Shown: positions 54,910 through 63,303 of the stretch, in pieces
How positions within the stretch are numbered: the stretch's first letter is position 1
How the letters are laid out: the number at the start of each line of letters is the position of its first letter
Assembly: GCF_900167945.1 (NCBI RefSeq)
Contig: NZ_FUZA01000003.1
Span: forward strand, 1 to 64,000
Origin: Dyadobacter psychrophilus
Lineage (GTDB): Bacteria; Bacteroidota; Bacteroidia; Cytophagales; Spirosomataceae
Length of the DNA: 64,000 nucleotides
Direction: 5' to 3'
Program-made: the position numbers and the translations under genes
Notes under the pieces: model-generated
Databases searched by the model: none
Seen by the model: the letters and a program-made list of their open reading frames with translations, nothing else
What the model was told of the DNA's origin: nothing

Positions 54910-55818
54910 TTATTTGGTTTCTACACCACAAAAGTATTCTTTTTTCTTCTTAATCGTATTTCCGGTAAAAGGCACGATCAGCAAATTATATACGAAAAGA
55001 ATCACCGGAGCGACCATAAACAACGCTATAAGGAGATAATATTTGAAAAAACCGACTAGTCTTTTCCGCTTAGCAGGCGTCGTTCCTTTTTTCTTGATGA
55101 GGCTGGCCCATATCCGGAAAAGTTTTTTGGCGCGCTGTTCAATAAACAGAATGTCTGTAGGGATGGCTATTAACCCCGTCGCCAAAATCTCTTTTTGCAA
55201 ATTACTGTAATCCGATTTGGTTGCTGCACTCTTCACAATCGCTCCAAATTTCGCTGCGCTTTTAATATCCTCGTCACTAACGCCGGGCAGGGGAAAAATA
55301 TTCCATTTACTGTCTTTTCTACCCGTCAGCATCCAATGTAAAATCGTAAAAGCGCTGATCAGATTGGAGGTGCGGTCCATAAGCGGAATGTTACCTACCA
55401 GCTTTCCGCCTACATTTTTAATCAGGTTTTTAATGCTTTCCTGTGAATTAAGCCACATATTTCTTCCCCCAATTATGGTAACAACAGGTGTGCCATTCGT
55501 GATGGATTGGAAATCCGGGTCTTTAAGCAGCGACGTCACAGGAGGCGACGGCGACAAAAACCACGGCTGATATCCGAGCACGATCAGATCATAATGCCGG
55601 GCCACAAATGGAATTGGTTTCAAAGGAATTGTATCTTCCTGCACACATTCGGGCATTTTATCAAAAAACTCCTCGGTAGTCCAGGGGAAAATAAATGGGG
55701 TAACCGGGTGGATCTGATGCCGTTCAATACTGTCAGGGTCGAATGGGGATAAAAACTGGTCGATGATTTCATTCAACTGTCCGGTTTGTGAGTAGTTTAC
55801 GACTAGTATTTTTCCCAT
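54910..55818 (-). CDS. darA: DarA-like dialkylresorcinol-forming protein
   Basis: 302 residues. The N-terminal part is flavodoxin-like (KILVVNYSQTGQLNEIIDQF, with the phosphate-binding SQTGQ loop; later LIVLGYQPWFLSPSPP). A C-terminal pair of hydrophobic helices (YLLIALFMVAPVILFVYNLL) anchors it to the membrane. The length and combination match DarA, which acts with DarB, probably as the aromatase giving the resorcinol from cyclohexanedione. FMN use fits the fold but is not proven. It is translationally tight to darB (2 bp). Confidence 0.85.
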   Translation of the reverse strand: MGKILVVNYSQTGQLNEIIDQFLSPFDPDSIERHQIHPVTPFIFPWTTEEFFDKMPECVQEDTIPLKPIPFVARHYDLIVLGYQPWFLSPSPPVTSLLKDPDFQSITNGTPVVTIIGGRNMWLNSQESIKNLIKNVGGKLVGNIPLMDRTSNLISAFTILHWMLTGRKDSKWNIFPLPGVSDEDIKSAAKFGAIVKSAATKSDYSNLQKEILATGLIAIPTDILFIEQRAKKLFRIWASLIKKKGTTPAKRKRLVGFFKYYLLIALFMVAPVILFVYNLLIVPFTGNTIKKKKEYFCGVETK

Positions 55819-55843
55819 TTATCAATAATCCTTTTGCTTAACT

Positions 55844-56326
55844 TCACTTTAAATCTGCCGCACTCAAAACCTTGGAATCCCCTGCATAATCGATAACAAC
55901 AGATTTCAAATCGCTATCCAACTTATTAAAGCCCGATATTACTGCCTGCTTGTCTTCGTCAAGCTGTTTATTGTATTTCAAAATACCGGGCGCGTGCTCT
56001 TGAATAGTCAGTCTTAAAAACCTGTATTCCGTGTTTGCCGGACTGTTTTTTATTTCATCTTCCAACAAATGAGCACCTGTTTTGAAGGTTTTCACTTTTC
56101 CTTTCACCCCTTTTACGAATCCTGCCTTTTTCATTGTCAATGCTCCTTTATATGCATTGATGCGCGGCGATTGTTTTTCCTTGCTCAGATCGGCCAGTTT
56201 CTGGTCGATCGCTGCTTCGTCTCCGCTGGATAATGCTTTATAAAACGCTTGTTTGTCTGACTGGATAAACCGAAAAGCAGTTAACGAAAACAGACAAGAG
56301 AAAATGATAATCAGTGATCTTTTCAT
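55844..56326 (-). CDS. Small exported protein of unknown function in pigment cluster
   Basis: 160 residues with a signal peptide (RSLIIIFSCLFSLTAFRFIQ). The mature part is all-helical and rich in Lys: FYKALSSGDEAAIDQKLADL, INAYKGALTMKKAGFVKGVK, LEDEIKNSPANTEYRFLRLT and AVISGFNKLDSDLKSVVIDY. No enzyme motif is seen. It lies 25 bp upstream of darA in the same operon. Proteins of this kind accompany flexirubin loci, so it may aid periplasmic carriage of the product; that is inference. Confidence 0.78.
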   Translation of the reverse strand: MKRSLIIIFSCLFSLTAFRFIQSDKQAFYKALSSGDEAAIDQKLADLSKEKQSPRINAYKGALTMKKAGFVKGVKGKVKTFKTGAHLLEDEIKNSPANTEYRFLRLTIQEHAPGILKYNKQLDEDKQAVISGFNKLDSDLKSVVIDYAGDSKVLSAADLK

Positions 56327-56376
56327 GTAACTAATCGTATACTATTGTTGAAACAAATGATACGGACCTGATGTTC

Positions 56377-57435
56377 CTAAGCCCGTTTCCTGCATTCCAA
56401 AATGGTATGATAGCTATCTCCTATCAATGGATAAGTTTCCACGATTTCAAAGCCTGCCTCGCGTGCAAGATCTTTCATCACTTCAACGCGATACATTTTG
56501 CTGTTTCCATTCGCCATAATCGTGAAGTAAAGCGATGTTGCCACCAGGCTATGATGGGCAGCAGGATAATCCTGATTATCAAAAAATGGTTCCAGAATGT
56601 ATAGCGTAGTGTTTTCGGAAGATGCGTTGCAAGCATTTTCAAGGATCTGGATGATCTGTTCTTTTGAAAAACAATCGAGAAACTGGCTCATCCAGATCAC
56701 ATCAGCTCCCTGGGGAATTTCCTGCGAACGGTCGAGTAAGTTAATCGGGTGGAAATCAATGCGATCCAGCAAGTCCCTTTCCGTGGCATTGGCTTTTGCG
56801 ACTTTAAGCTGCACCGGAAGATCCAGAATTTTTATATTAACATTCGGATCGTGTTTGCAGCAGGCAAATGACCATTTACCCGTGTTACCGCCGACATCGA
56901 AAATCATTTTGGGGTTTTTCCTGAACACAATTTTAAGCGCCTCAGGAAATGCATTGTCTGAATAATAATGGTCAAACTCAAACCAGGAAGTCTTCGCGGG
57001 CTCGGGCAGGATCGAGAGGCCTTCGTAAATGGTCGGCCAGTCGCCCAGGACTTTCAAGCCTTCCGGCTTTCCGTTTTTGATGCTTTCGGTCATGCTTTTT
57101 GCCCCGAGATAACAAACATCATTCATGAAATTGATGTTAACCCGCGTCATTTCGTCCTTTAAAAGAAAAAAACCGACCTTTGTTATTTTTACAATCTCAT
57201 CTTCAATTTCAACCACACCGAGCACTTCCGCGGCTTCCAGCAATAATGTTACGCCGTATTCCGAAACTTCGGTTTTTTCAATAATCGTCTCAATGCTGAC
57301 ACCTTTCCGATTGTTGCTGATAAACTGCAAGATACCCAGTTCTCTAAGCGCTACAACCGCCTGGAAATACATGGGGCCAAATGCTATTTTTTGTGCTTCA
57401 TACTTGGCGTCAATTGCCGACAATTCTTTTTTCAT
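56377..57435 (-). CDS. SAM-dependent methyltransferase with dimerisation domain
   Basis: 352 residues. An N-terminal winged-helix dimerisation domain (VSEYGVTLLLEAAEVLGVVE) precedes a class I methyltransferase core with the SAM motif MIFDVGGNTGKWSFACCKHD and a downstream acidic loop NVNIKILDLPVQLKVAKANA. The GADVIWMSQFLDCFSKEQII segment fits the O-methyltransferase family of the acetylserotonin or hydroxyindole type. In the pigment cluster, O- or C-methylation of the polyene aryl ring or resorcinol is a reasonable role. It is full length; 9 bp separate it from the YdcF-like gene upstream. Confidence 0.87.
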   Translation of the reverse strand: MKKELSAIDAKYEAQKIAFGPMYFQAVVALRELGILQFISNNRKGVSIETIIEKTEVSEYGVTLLLEAAEVLGVVEIEDEIVKITKVGFFLLKDEMTRVNINFMNDVCYLGAKSMTESIKNGKPEGLKVLGDWPTIYEGLSILPEPAKTSWFEFDHYYSDNAFPEALKIVFRKNPKMIFDVGGNTGKWSFACCKHDPNVNIKILDLPVQLKVAKANATERDLLDRIDFHPINLLDRSQEIPQGADVIWMSQFLDCFSKEQIIQILENACNASSENTTLYILEPFFDNQDYPAAHHSLVATSLYFTIMANGNSKMYRVEVMKDLAREAGFEIVETYPLIGDSYHTILECRKRA

Positions 57436-57444
57436 TATAGACTT

Positions 57445-58170
57445 TTATGGTTCATTTTTTGCCGTGGAGGCGGGTATCATTCTGTCTTTGAATTTCCTTC
57501 TGTGTTTTTTCTTTTTGAGGTCTTCCTCGTGCCAGATAATGTATCTCCCCATTGTCCCTCTGAACCGCTCGAAGAAATTTTCCCTGTCCGAAAGCTTCAC
57601 GAACTCTTTACGTGTCGCGGAATTGAGGTCCACTTTCGGTTCGTACAGGTTCATCACCTTTAATGTGTCGATCACCGTGGGCAACAGTCCAATCGGCAGT
57701 TCAAACCGCTTGATAAATCTGCGCATGTAACTGGTCTGGATAGGATCCGTAGCGAGCGCAAGTTTTGTAAAACCGAGGTCTTTTCCAAGACGATAAGAAT
57801 AGTATACGTTCTCTGTGCTGTGTTCAGCCTTTTCTTCTGTGTAAATATTTTCGAGGGGAACCCCCAGCGCGTGCGCATAATTGGCCATTACTTTGCTTTC
57901 CACATAAGGCGTAGCAACGGCGGAGCCCGAGAAAATGATGTTTTTGGTGTAGCCTTTCGAATAAAGATAATGTGCCCAGTGAATGCGCATTTGCAGGATC
58001 ATATCCCATTTCTGGCCGTTGTGCGGAAATCCGGGAACAATGACGGCATCATAAGGTGCTTCTTTAACGCCTTCATTAAAAGCCTTAGCGGCAGACCGAT
58101 AGAGTATTTTTCCGCAACCAGATAACGATAAGGTGATGAGCGCCAGGAAAATAAGAGGTAAAATCCGCAC
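57445..58170 (-). CDS. YdcF/DUF218-family lipoprotein
   Basis: 241 residues. The lipobox is in LPLIFLALITLSLSGC, so it is an envelope lipoprotein. The DUF218 fold follows: YDAVIVPGFPHNGQKWDMIL, NIIFSGSAVATPYVESKVMA, and TEEKAEHSTENVYYSYRLGK with a His-Ser-Thr-Glu-Asn motif typical of the family. ElyC/SanA/YdcF proteins link to envelope or peptidoglycan precursor homeostasis, with an unknown reaction. The C-terminal 40 residues are strongly basic (EEDLKKKKHRRKFKDR). It is 9 bp from the methyltransferase and so probably within the cluster operon. Confidence 0.85.
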   Translation of the reverse strand: MRILPLIFLALITLSLSGCGKILYRSAAKAFNEGVKEAPYDAVIVPGFPHNGQKWDMILQMRIHWAHYLYSKGYTKNIIFSGSAVATPYVESKVMANYAHALGVPLENIYTEEKAEHSTENVYYSYRLGKDLGFTKLALATDPIQTSYMRRFIKRFELPIGLLPTVIDTLKVMNLYEPKVDLNSATRKEFVKLSDRENFFERFRGTMGRYIIWHEEDLKKKKHRRKFKDRMIPASTAKNEP

Positions 58171-58193
58171 GATAATGGGTTATCAGTTAAAGA

Positions 58194-58240
58194 GTAAGCT
58201 GTGAAGCGTCCTCCGAAATGGTGAACAAATCACAGCTTAC
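58194..58240 (-). terminator. Long-loop inverted repeat after the secreted-protein pair
   Basis: GTAAGCTGTGA (58194-58204) pairs perfectly with TCACAGCTTAC (58230-58240) over a 25-base loop. It lies in the 133-bp gap between the exported-protein genes and the YdcF-like gene. It could be a weak terminator or a regulatory site; no T-run follows on the minus strand. Confidence 0.45.
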
Positions 58241-58303
58241 AAAAAATATGCATTGGTATCGGTAATGAACTAACTTTTAAAAATAAGGAATTCTATTTGA
58301 TTT

Positions 58304-58936
58304 TTACACCTTGTAGGTTTTGCTCCATTTTTTGTAAAGTTTGGAATCAATGGCTTCATTGATCTTATAAACGCCGCCAGCCCAATAATTCCGGAAGCCA
58401 AAACCGCCTGCTTTTCCTTCCACTTTCTCTGTATAAAGCACTTTTTTAGTGCTCAGGTCAATGAAAGTAACCCATACGGTTAGTTTTTCAGCTGTTTTAC
58501 TCAGGCTTTCAACGACATACACAACGCCTATGCCATCCTTCTCACTTAGTGAATATTTTGAAACAGATTTTTTAACCTGATCTTCCGTAAGCACAGACTC
58601 TGCTTCGGTAATGTTATCCGCAACATTGGCTGATTTGTTATATTTAACCATATCCTCCACTTTCGAAGCGTACTGATCATCTTTTAAGTTGAAGGCCTTT
58701 TGAAGTGAAAACTTCTTTGGCTCCATTTCTATGAGGTTGTTCCAGCTCACCATATGCTGGTTCTGGATGGCGCTGGGATCTGTAAAACCGATTTTACCGA
58801 CATATTTGGCCTGCGTAAAATCCAGGCCCAGAAACGTAAGCTTCGCTTTGCCGTTGAAAAGATCCGCCATTGTATTTTCAGCAGATGCAAATCCGGCATT
58901 TAAAAGAACAAATGCAAAGAGTAATAACTTTTTCAT
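58304..58936 (-). CDS. Exported protein of unknown function
   Basis: 210 residues with signal peptide MKKLLLFAFVLLNAGFASAE. The mature part is mixed: KAKLTFLGLDFTQAKYVGKI, SVLTEDQVKKSVSKYSLSEK, LTVWVTFIDLSTKKVLYTEK, and the C-terminal GGFGFRNYWAGGVYKINEAI. I recognise no family. It is 38 bp after a similar-sized exported protein on the same strand, and both end with a Gly-rich turn and a final helix, so they may be distant paralogues. Their link to the pigment is by position only. Confidence 0.7.
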   Translation of the reverse strand: MKKLLLFAFVLLNAGFASAENTMADLFNGKAKLTFLGLDFTQAKYVGKIGFTDPSAIQNQHMVSWNNLIEMEPKKFSLQKAFNLKDDQYASKVEDMVKYNKSANVADNITEAESVLTEDQVKKSVSKYSLSEKDGIGVVYVVESLSKTAEKLTVWVTFIDLSTKKVLYTEKVEGKAGGFGFRNYWAGGVYKINEAIDSKLYKKWSKTYKV

Positions 58937-58974
58937 AACAAGAGAGCGTTGAAAATGTAAGAAATGAATTGTTA

Positions 58975-59586
58975 TTAAAGCTTTTTATCCAAAAATGCAG
59001 CAAGTGACTTTCCAGCTTTTGCGTAAGATTCAGCAATTCTGACACCAGTATCAAAGTCGAAGCCGCCAAACTGTCCGCCAGGAACATTACGCAGGTTCAA
59101 TTGAGCCACTTTCGCAGATTTGTTAGCCGATTCTACCAAGTCAACTTCATAGTCTACATAAGCGTTTTTACGCATCACGCCCACATTAAAACCGGGTTCA
59201 ACGAATTTGGTACGAACGATCAATGTATAAGTCGCATCGGGACGGGATTGAACGGCTTGCAGGCCTTTGTCTGCCATTCCTTTGTTAAAGAGCTCCTCGA
59301 ATTTGGGTTCAAAACGATTTTTACGGTCATCAACCCAGGCCTTTTTCCAGGTGTCGCCTTTGCCAGCTTCCTTTGCATTGTATTCCGCTGATTTTTTGTC
59401 CAGATATTCCTTTTCAGTTGCAAATTTACCAACTCCGAATTCTGAATAATCGTACTCAATGTTAACCGTTTTCTGACCTGACAATACAGCTACGTCGCCA
59501 CTTCGCAGATCAACTCTTTGGGCAAATGAATCACTTGCTCCGATCGCAGCAAAGGCAATTACGGCTGCGTAAATAAACTTTTTCAT
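58975..59586 (-). CDS. Exported protein of unknown function (second of pair)
   Basis: 203 residues with signal peptide MKKFIYAAVIAFAAIGASDS (cleavage near FAQ). The mature part has SGQKTVNIEYDYSEFGVGKF, KKAWVDDRKNRFEPKFEELF, a beta segment DATYTLIVRTKFVEPGFNVG, and a Gly-rich VPGGQFGGFDFDTGVRIAES before the last helix. The strand-plus-helix layout (TYTLIVRTKF, YVDYEVDLVES) is like periplasmic proteins that assemble on the outer membrane. No family is claimed. It is first of the two-gene pair, with about 34 bp from the ligase-like gene upstream. Confidence 0.7.
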   Translation of the reverse strand: MKKFIYAAVIAFAAIGASDSFAQRVDLRSGDVAVLSGQKTVNIEYDYSEFGVGKFATEKEYLDKKSAEYNAKEAGKGDTWKKAWVDDRKNRFEPKFEELFNKGMADKGLQAVQSRPDATYTLIVRTKFVEPGFNVGVMRKNAYVDYEVDLVESANKSAKVAQLNLRNVPGGQFGGFDFDTGVRIAESYAKAGKSLAAFLDKKL

Positions 59587-59620
59587 GGTAATTATTTTAT
59601 TTTTTTATGGTAATAGAGCT

Positions 59621-60883
59621 TCAAATATAGATCAATTTTTCAGGTTTGCGTTTCTCCTGTTTGTATATTCTGAGGTTGAGTTCGTGAGCGGTTATAAATG
59701 CAAATGAAGGCGTTACGCGAAGCCGCGATTTGAACAAAGAATGCAGCTTTTCCCTAAAAACCGGCGTATTCAATTCGTCGGGAAGCTGGATCGCGATGTC
59801 ATCATTTCCAAATTCATTTTTCGAAACCACAACCTGATAAAGCTCTATTTCCTGGACCATATCCAGCACATCAAAAATGGCAGGCGGAAAGATGGTCGTC
59901 CCCTTGAATTTGATCATCTGCTGTTTCCTTCCTACCACTGGCCCTACGCGCGGACTCGTGCGGCCGCAAGCACAAGGTTCGTAATGCACATGGCATAGAT
60001 CGCCTGTGCGATAACGCAAAAGCGGCATTCCTTCAACGCCTAATGTTGAAATAACAATTTCGCCAAGCCCGCCGTTTTTGACCACAACATCCTGCTCATC
60101 AACTACTTCCAAAATCAACAGATCTTCATTCAAATGGCCGCCTTTGCCCGCTTTACATTCTGTGAAGGCCGCACCCATTTCGGTTGATGCGTAAGTGGAG
60201 TATAATTTTACGTCCCACTGGGAAGTAATCCTTTTGCCGAGTTCATTATATGTAAAATCAGGATTGCGGATCGGCTCGCCAATGCATATCACCGATTTGA
60301 TGCTGGAAGAAGCGAAATCAATGCCGTTGGCAACTGCATAATCGATCAGTCTGGGAATAAATGAGGGAATTGCAATAATAACCGTGGGTGAAAAGCGCTG
60401 GATCGACTCCCATTGTAAAAACGGAGCGCCCGGCCCGACCCGGATCATGCCCGCGCCCAATTTCCTGGCACCCATCCAATAAGCCAATCCCGCCATGAAA
60501 CGCTTATCAATGGTGGTCATAAGCTGGTAAATGTCGTGCTCCGAGCCATCCGCACAGCGAAAAGATTCAGACTCATTATCCGCAAGCCGTTCAATGTCCG
60601 AATCGGTAAGATAAAATGCGACCGGATCGCTTAATGTGCCCGAAGTTGTCACATAATCCGCAACCCTGCTTTTTGGAACACACAAAAAATCATCATTTGC
60701 AGCCGCCAGATCATCTTTCGTTGTGAAAGGCAGCTTTGCCAGATCAGCAATCGAAACAATGCTGTCTACATCCACGCCATGTTTTCGGAAAACCTTCTGG
60801 TAATAAGGAGAATGCGCCGAAACATAAGCCAGCAAGTGTTTTAATTTTTGCTCCTGCGTTTCACGGATCATATTAAAGGTCAT
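59621..60883 (-). CDS. Phenylacetate-CoA-ligase-like adenylating enzyme
   Basis: 420 residues of the PaaK-type AMP-forming ligase family. Motifs are the phosphate loop YVTTSGTLSDPVAF, the adenylate motif YSTYASTEMGAAFTEC, LLRYRTGDLCHV and CACGRTSPRVGPVVGRKQQM with the hinge. A C-terminal domain follows (FGNDDIAIQLPDELNTPV). It activates a carboxylic acid as acyl-AMP and passes it to CoA or a carrier protein. In flexirubin synthesis an aryl starter such as 4-coumarate must be activated, which fits; the substrate is inferred. An alternative start is MIRETQ at 60871. Confidence 0.88.
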   Translation of the reverse strand: MTFNMIRETQEQKLKHLLAYVSAHSPYYQKVFRKHGVDVDSIVSIADLAKLPFTTKDDLAAANDDFLCVPKSRVADYVTTSGTLSDPVAFYLTDSDIERLADNESESFRCADGSEHDIYQLMTTIDKRFMAGLAYWMGARKLGAGMIRVGPGAPFLQWESIQRFSPTVIIAIPSFIPRLIDYAVANGIDFASSSIKSVICIGEPIRNPDFTYNELGKRITSQWDVKLYSTYASTEMGAAFTECKAGKGGHLNEDLLILEVVDEQDVVVKNGGLGEIVISTLGVEGMPLLRYRTGDLCHVHYEPCACGRTSPRVGPVVGRKQQMIKFKGTTIFPPAIFDVLDMVQEIELYQVVVSKNEFGNDDIAIQLPDELNTPVFREKLHSLFKSRLRVTPSFAFITAHELNLRIYKQEKRKPEKLIYI

Positions 60884-60908
60884 TGGGAGTCAGGGTTATA
60901 ACTAAAAA

Positions 60909-62591
60909 TCAGGAGGTTTTTTGGCTCTCGGCAATTTTATCTTTGATCACATTCCTTTCATTAAGGGAAGCCACATCGCGTTTCAATGCTTCCCGGTAAT
61001 AGCTGATTGCCTTTTTGAAGTTTTTATTTGTTTTGAAATAATCCCCTAAATACAAATAGGGAAGATAACTTTCCGGATTGTTCGCAACAAATGCAGTTTC
61101 TTCTTCCCGCGAAAGTTCAAAAGGAATGCCCAGCATCACATATTTAGTGATCTTCTGTTTGGTAACCTTAAAAGCCTCAAACTTTTTGTAGTCGTTAGAT
61201 GCCAGGAACGGGTCGGGGCGGATTTTGAGAGAATCCTTTGGCTGGAATGTGCCATTGTGATCGAAAATGTCATTCAAATTATAATATATAAATTCTCCCA
61301 ACTGATAAGGCGGCGTCGAGATCCACATTTCCCCCTTTTCAGGCTTGAAAAGAATGCCGTGGTGCGCGATTAGCTGGTTCAGTGTTTTTGAATTTCCATA
61401 ACCCACAAATTTGTCATTAACGCCTTTTTGATCGCGTAAAATAGCCGCGGCTTTGTTCACGTCCATCGGATACGACCTGTTCATAAGCTGGTTCATACGA
61501 TCGAAACGCGCCTTGGAATCCGTGTCTTTGATGTTATTAATGTTCACAGAGTCACCAATAAATGATTTGCCCTGGTAATGATTGGCGCAAACGAGATAAT
61601 CTTTACCCGATTCGAAAACGTCCATTTTCTGAGGTGATTTCTCAATAATAGCAGCGTTATCATCGGCCGCCGACCCGATCAGCAATGATTCGGAAACGAA
61701 TGTCTCGCTCCTTTGCGCTATTTTGGTCGCTTCCTCAATGGTGCCCGCATATTGAAGGATTTCCCTTGCCAGAATCGAGATAGGCTCTTTCGCAGCGAAC
61801 GGAATGTCTGATTTGGAGGCATTTAATGTAACAGTAATTCCCTTCTCATTCATGCCCGAAACCACGCCCGTGAGGCCCGCCCATGCATAGGAAGCAAATT
61901 TGTATCCCTCATCCGGGTTCATGAAAACGATGAGCTTGTCCTTTGCAAAACCATCACCCATGTAAAAATCGAAATTGCGTGCGATCAGCAATGTCGAATC
62001 ATTTGTTAATGCATTATTAACCGCAAAAGAAGTGCAGCCAACCATGTTCAGGTCCGTGAGTGCGTGGCCAATGTCGTGTGCAGCGTGATAATTGAGAATG
62101 CGATAATATTTGGGGCCGATATAATTGAATTGCTCTGAAAATGACTGTGAAACTCCGTAGATCTCCTGCTGGTTTTCCTCGGGAATGTATTTGTAAATAT
62201 CCCGGTTAAACCAGCCTACAAAGCCTTTCAGGACTTGCAAAAACATGCTGCTAGGGATCATTTCCCTGATCTGATTCACAAAATGAACTTCCTGCTTTTC
62301 CATCAGTTCTTTTGCAAGAATGCCGTAGATCAGTCCGCGCTCGTAAGGTTTTCCTTCGAGATACATTTCCCAAATGCCTTGTTTATTCTTTTTAAGCCAG
62401 CAATTTCCGACCGTATAATGGTCTTCGCCCACTTTAATTCGCTTGTAACTTTCGATAGTTTTATTACTTTCAAGCTTGGGTGCAGGAACGCGGATGCGCC
62501 AGATAAACAGCCCAAAAAGAACTCCTACGATCAGCAGGAAGATCGCAATGGTTTTTAAGACGGACCTGGTTACTTTATTTTTGGGCCACAT
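60909..62591 (-). CDS. C45-family autoproteolytic acyltransferase/hydrolase with TPR tail
   Basis: 560 residues. One TM helix at the N-terminus (VLKTIAIFLLIVGVLFGLFI) is followed by the penicillin-acyltransferase (C45, Ntn-hydrolase) fold. The processing site and nucleophile are Gly185-Cys186 in NMVGCTSFAVNN, with later NFDFYMGDGF, GLTGVVSGMNEKGITVTLNA and EPISILAREIL. The C-terminal 60 residues form a TPR-like helical pair (SYLPYLYLGDYFKTNKNFKK). After self-cleavage the Cys attacks an acyl thioester or amide. It may acylate the resorcinol or cut an acyl precursor on the periplasmic face of the membrane. It is first in the leftward cluster, 56 bp from the divergent transferase gene. Confidence 0.86.
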   Translation of the reverse strand: MWPKNKVTRSVLKTIAIFLLIVGVLFGLFIWRIRVPAPKLESNKTIESYKRIKVGEDHYTVGNCWLKKNKQGIWEMYLEGKPYERGLIYGILAKELMEKQEVHFVNQIREMIPSSMFLQVLKGFVGWFNRDIYKYIPEENQQEIYGVSQSFSEQFNYIGPKYYRILNYHAAHDIGHALTDLNMVGCTSFAVNNALTNDSTLLIARNFDFYMGDGFAKDKLIVFMNPDEGYKFASYAWAGLTGVVSGMNEKGITVTLNASKSDIPFAAKEPISILAREILQYAGTIEEATKIAQRSETFVSESLLIGSAADDNAAIIEKSPQKMDVFESGKDYLVCANHYQGKSFIGDSVNINNIKDTDSKARFDRMNQLMNRSYPMDVNKAAAILRDQKGVNDKFVGYGNSKTLNQLIAHHGILFKPEKGEMWISTPPYQLGEFIYYNLNDIFDHNGTFQPKDSLKIRPDPFLASNDYKKFEAFKVTKQKITKYVMLGIPFELSREEETAFVANNPESYLPYLYLGDYFKTNKNFKKAISYYREALKRDVASLNERNVIKDKIAESQKTS

Positions 62592-62647
62592 AAAGAGACG
62601 GGCGTTGCAATTTTATAAGTGCGGTTGAATATCAAAATTAATAATAA

Positions 62648-63274
62648 ATGGCCATCTGTTACATAAAAAGCATTTCGGATGATTCAACGCTAGGATTGTG
62701 GCACATGACGGAAAGCTGGCAGGAGATGCAAGAAATGGCTAATCTGCCCAATTCTGAATATCTGCCGCTGGAAGAGAAAAAAACCGACCGCAGAAAGCAG
62801 GAATGGCTGGCATGTCGCATTCTGTTACAGGAAATGATACATTCTCAGCCTCTGATCAAATATGACGAAAACCGGAAACCACGCATAAAGAATAGCACCC
62901 GACAGCTTTCAATGTCGCATTCGGGCGATTATGCAAGTGTGTATGTGCATGATAACAAACCGGTTGGAGTGGATTTACAGCAAATGAAGCCGTCTATTTC
63001 CAAAGGCGCGGATTATTTTCTGAACGACGCAGAACAGCACTGGGTTGACCTGAATGACAATGTTCAGCTGCATTTGATCTGGTGTGCGAAAGAGGCGGCG
63101 TTCAAATATGCCGGCGATGCGGATCTGGACTTGAAAAAACATATCATTACAAATCCCTTTCATAGCAACCAAAATGGATTAATTGAGGTTTCTATCCAAA
63201 AGGAACAACTGACTGAATCTGTCAAAGTGCGATACGACACTTTTGAAGACTACTTATTGGCCTGGACTGTCTGA
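62648..63274 (+). CDS. 4'-phosphopantetheinyl transferase (Sfp type)
   Basis: 208 residues. The Sfp/AcpT signature is complete: KPVGVDLQQMKPSI, DAEQHW and the late LIWCAKEAAFKYAGD, with SMSHSGDYASVYV before them. It transfers phosphopantetheine from CoA to the active serine of carrier proteins, making the cluster ACP functional. It is divergent from the C45 gene, and a -7 box TAATTTTG (minus strand, 62633-62640) lies between the two genes. Length is normal. Such a transferase gene is usual in flexirubin loci. Confidence 0.9.
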   Translation: MAICYIKSISDDSTLGLWHMTESWQEMQEMANLPNSEYLPLEEKKTDRRKQEWLACRILLQEMIHSQPLIKYDENRKPRIKNSTRQLSMSHSGDYASVYVHDNKPVGVDLQQMKPSISKGADYFLNDAEQHWVDLNDNVQLHLIWCAKEAAFKYAGDADLDLKKHIITNPFHSNQNGLIEVSIQKEQLTESVKVRYDTFEDYLLAWTV

Positions 63275-63303
63275 ATTTTTGAATACAAAAACCTAATCCC
63301 TAT

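Larger units (their letters stand above)
48713..63274. other. Flexirubin-type pigment cluster, dialkylresorcinol half
   Basis: Genes from the ketosynthase to the C45-family gene are all leftward with small gaps, and an Sfp-type transferase gene is divergent at the right edge. Adjacent DarA and DarB with an ACP, ketosynthase, BtrH-like protein, ABC-2 exporter, methyltransferase, PaaK-like ligase and C45 protein is the gene content known for flexirubin or dialkylresorcinol loci of Bacteroidota. Ammonia-lyase, ketoreductase, dehydratase, LolA and MMPL-type exporter genes of the aryl-polyene half are not in this window. The product assignment is an inference from gene content. Confidence 0.8.
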
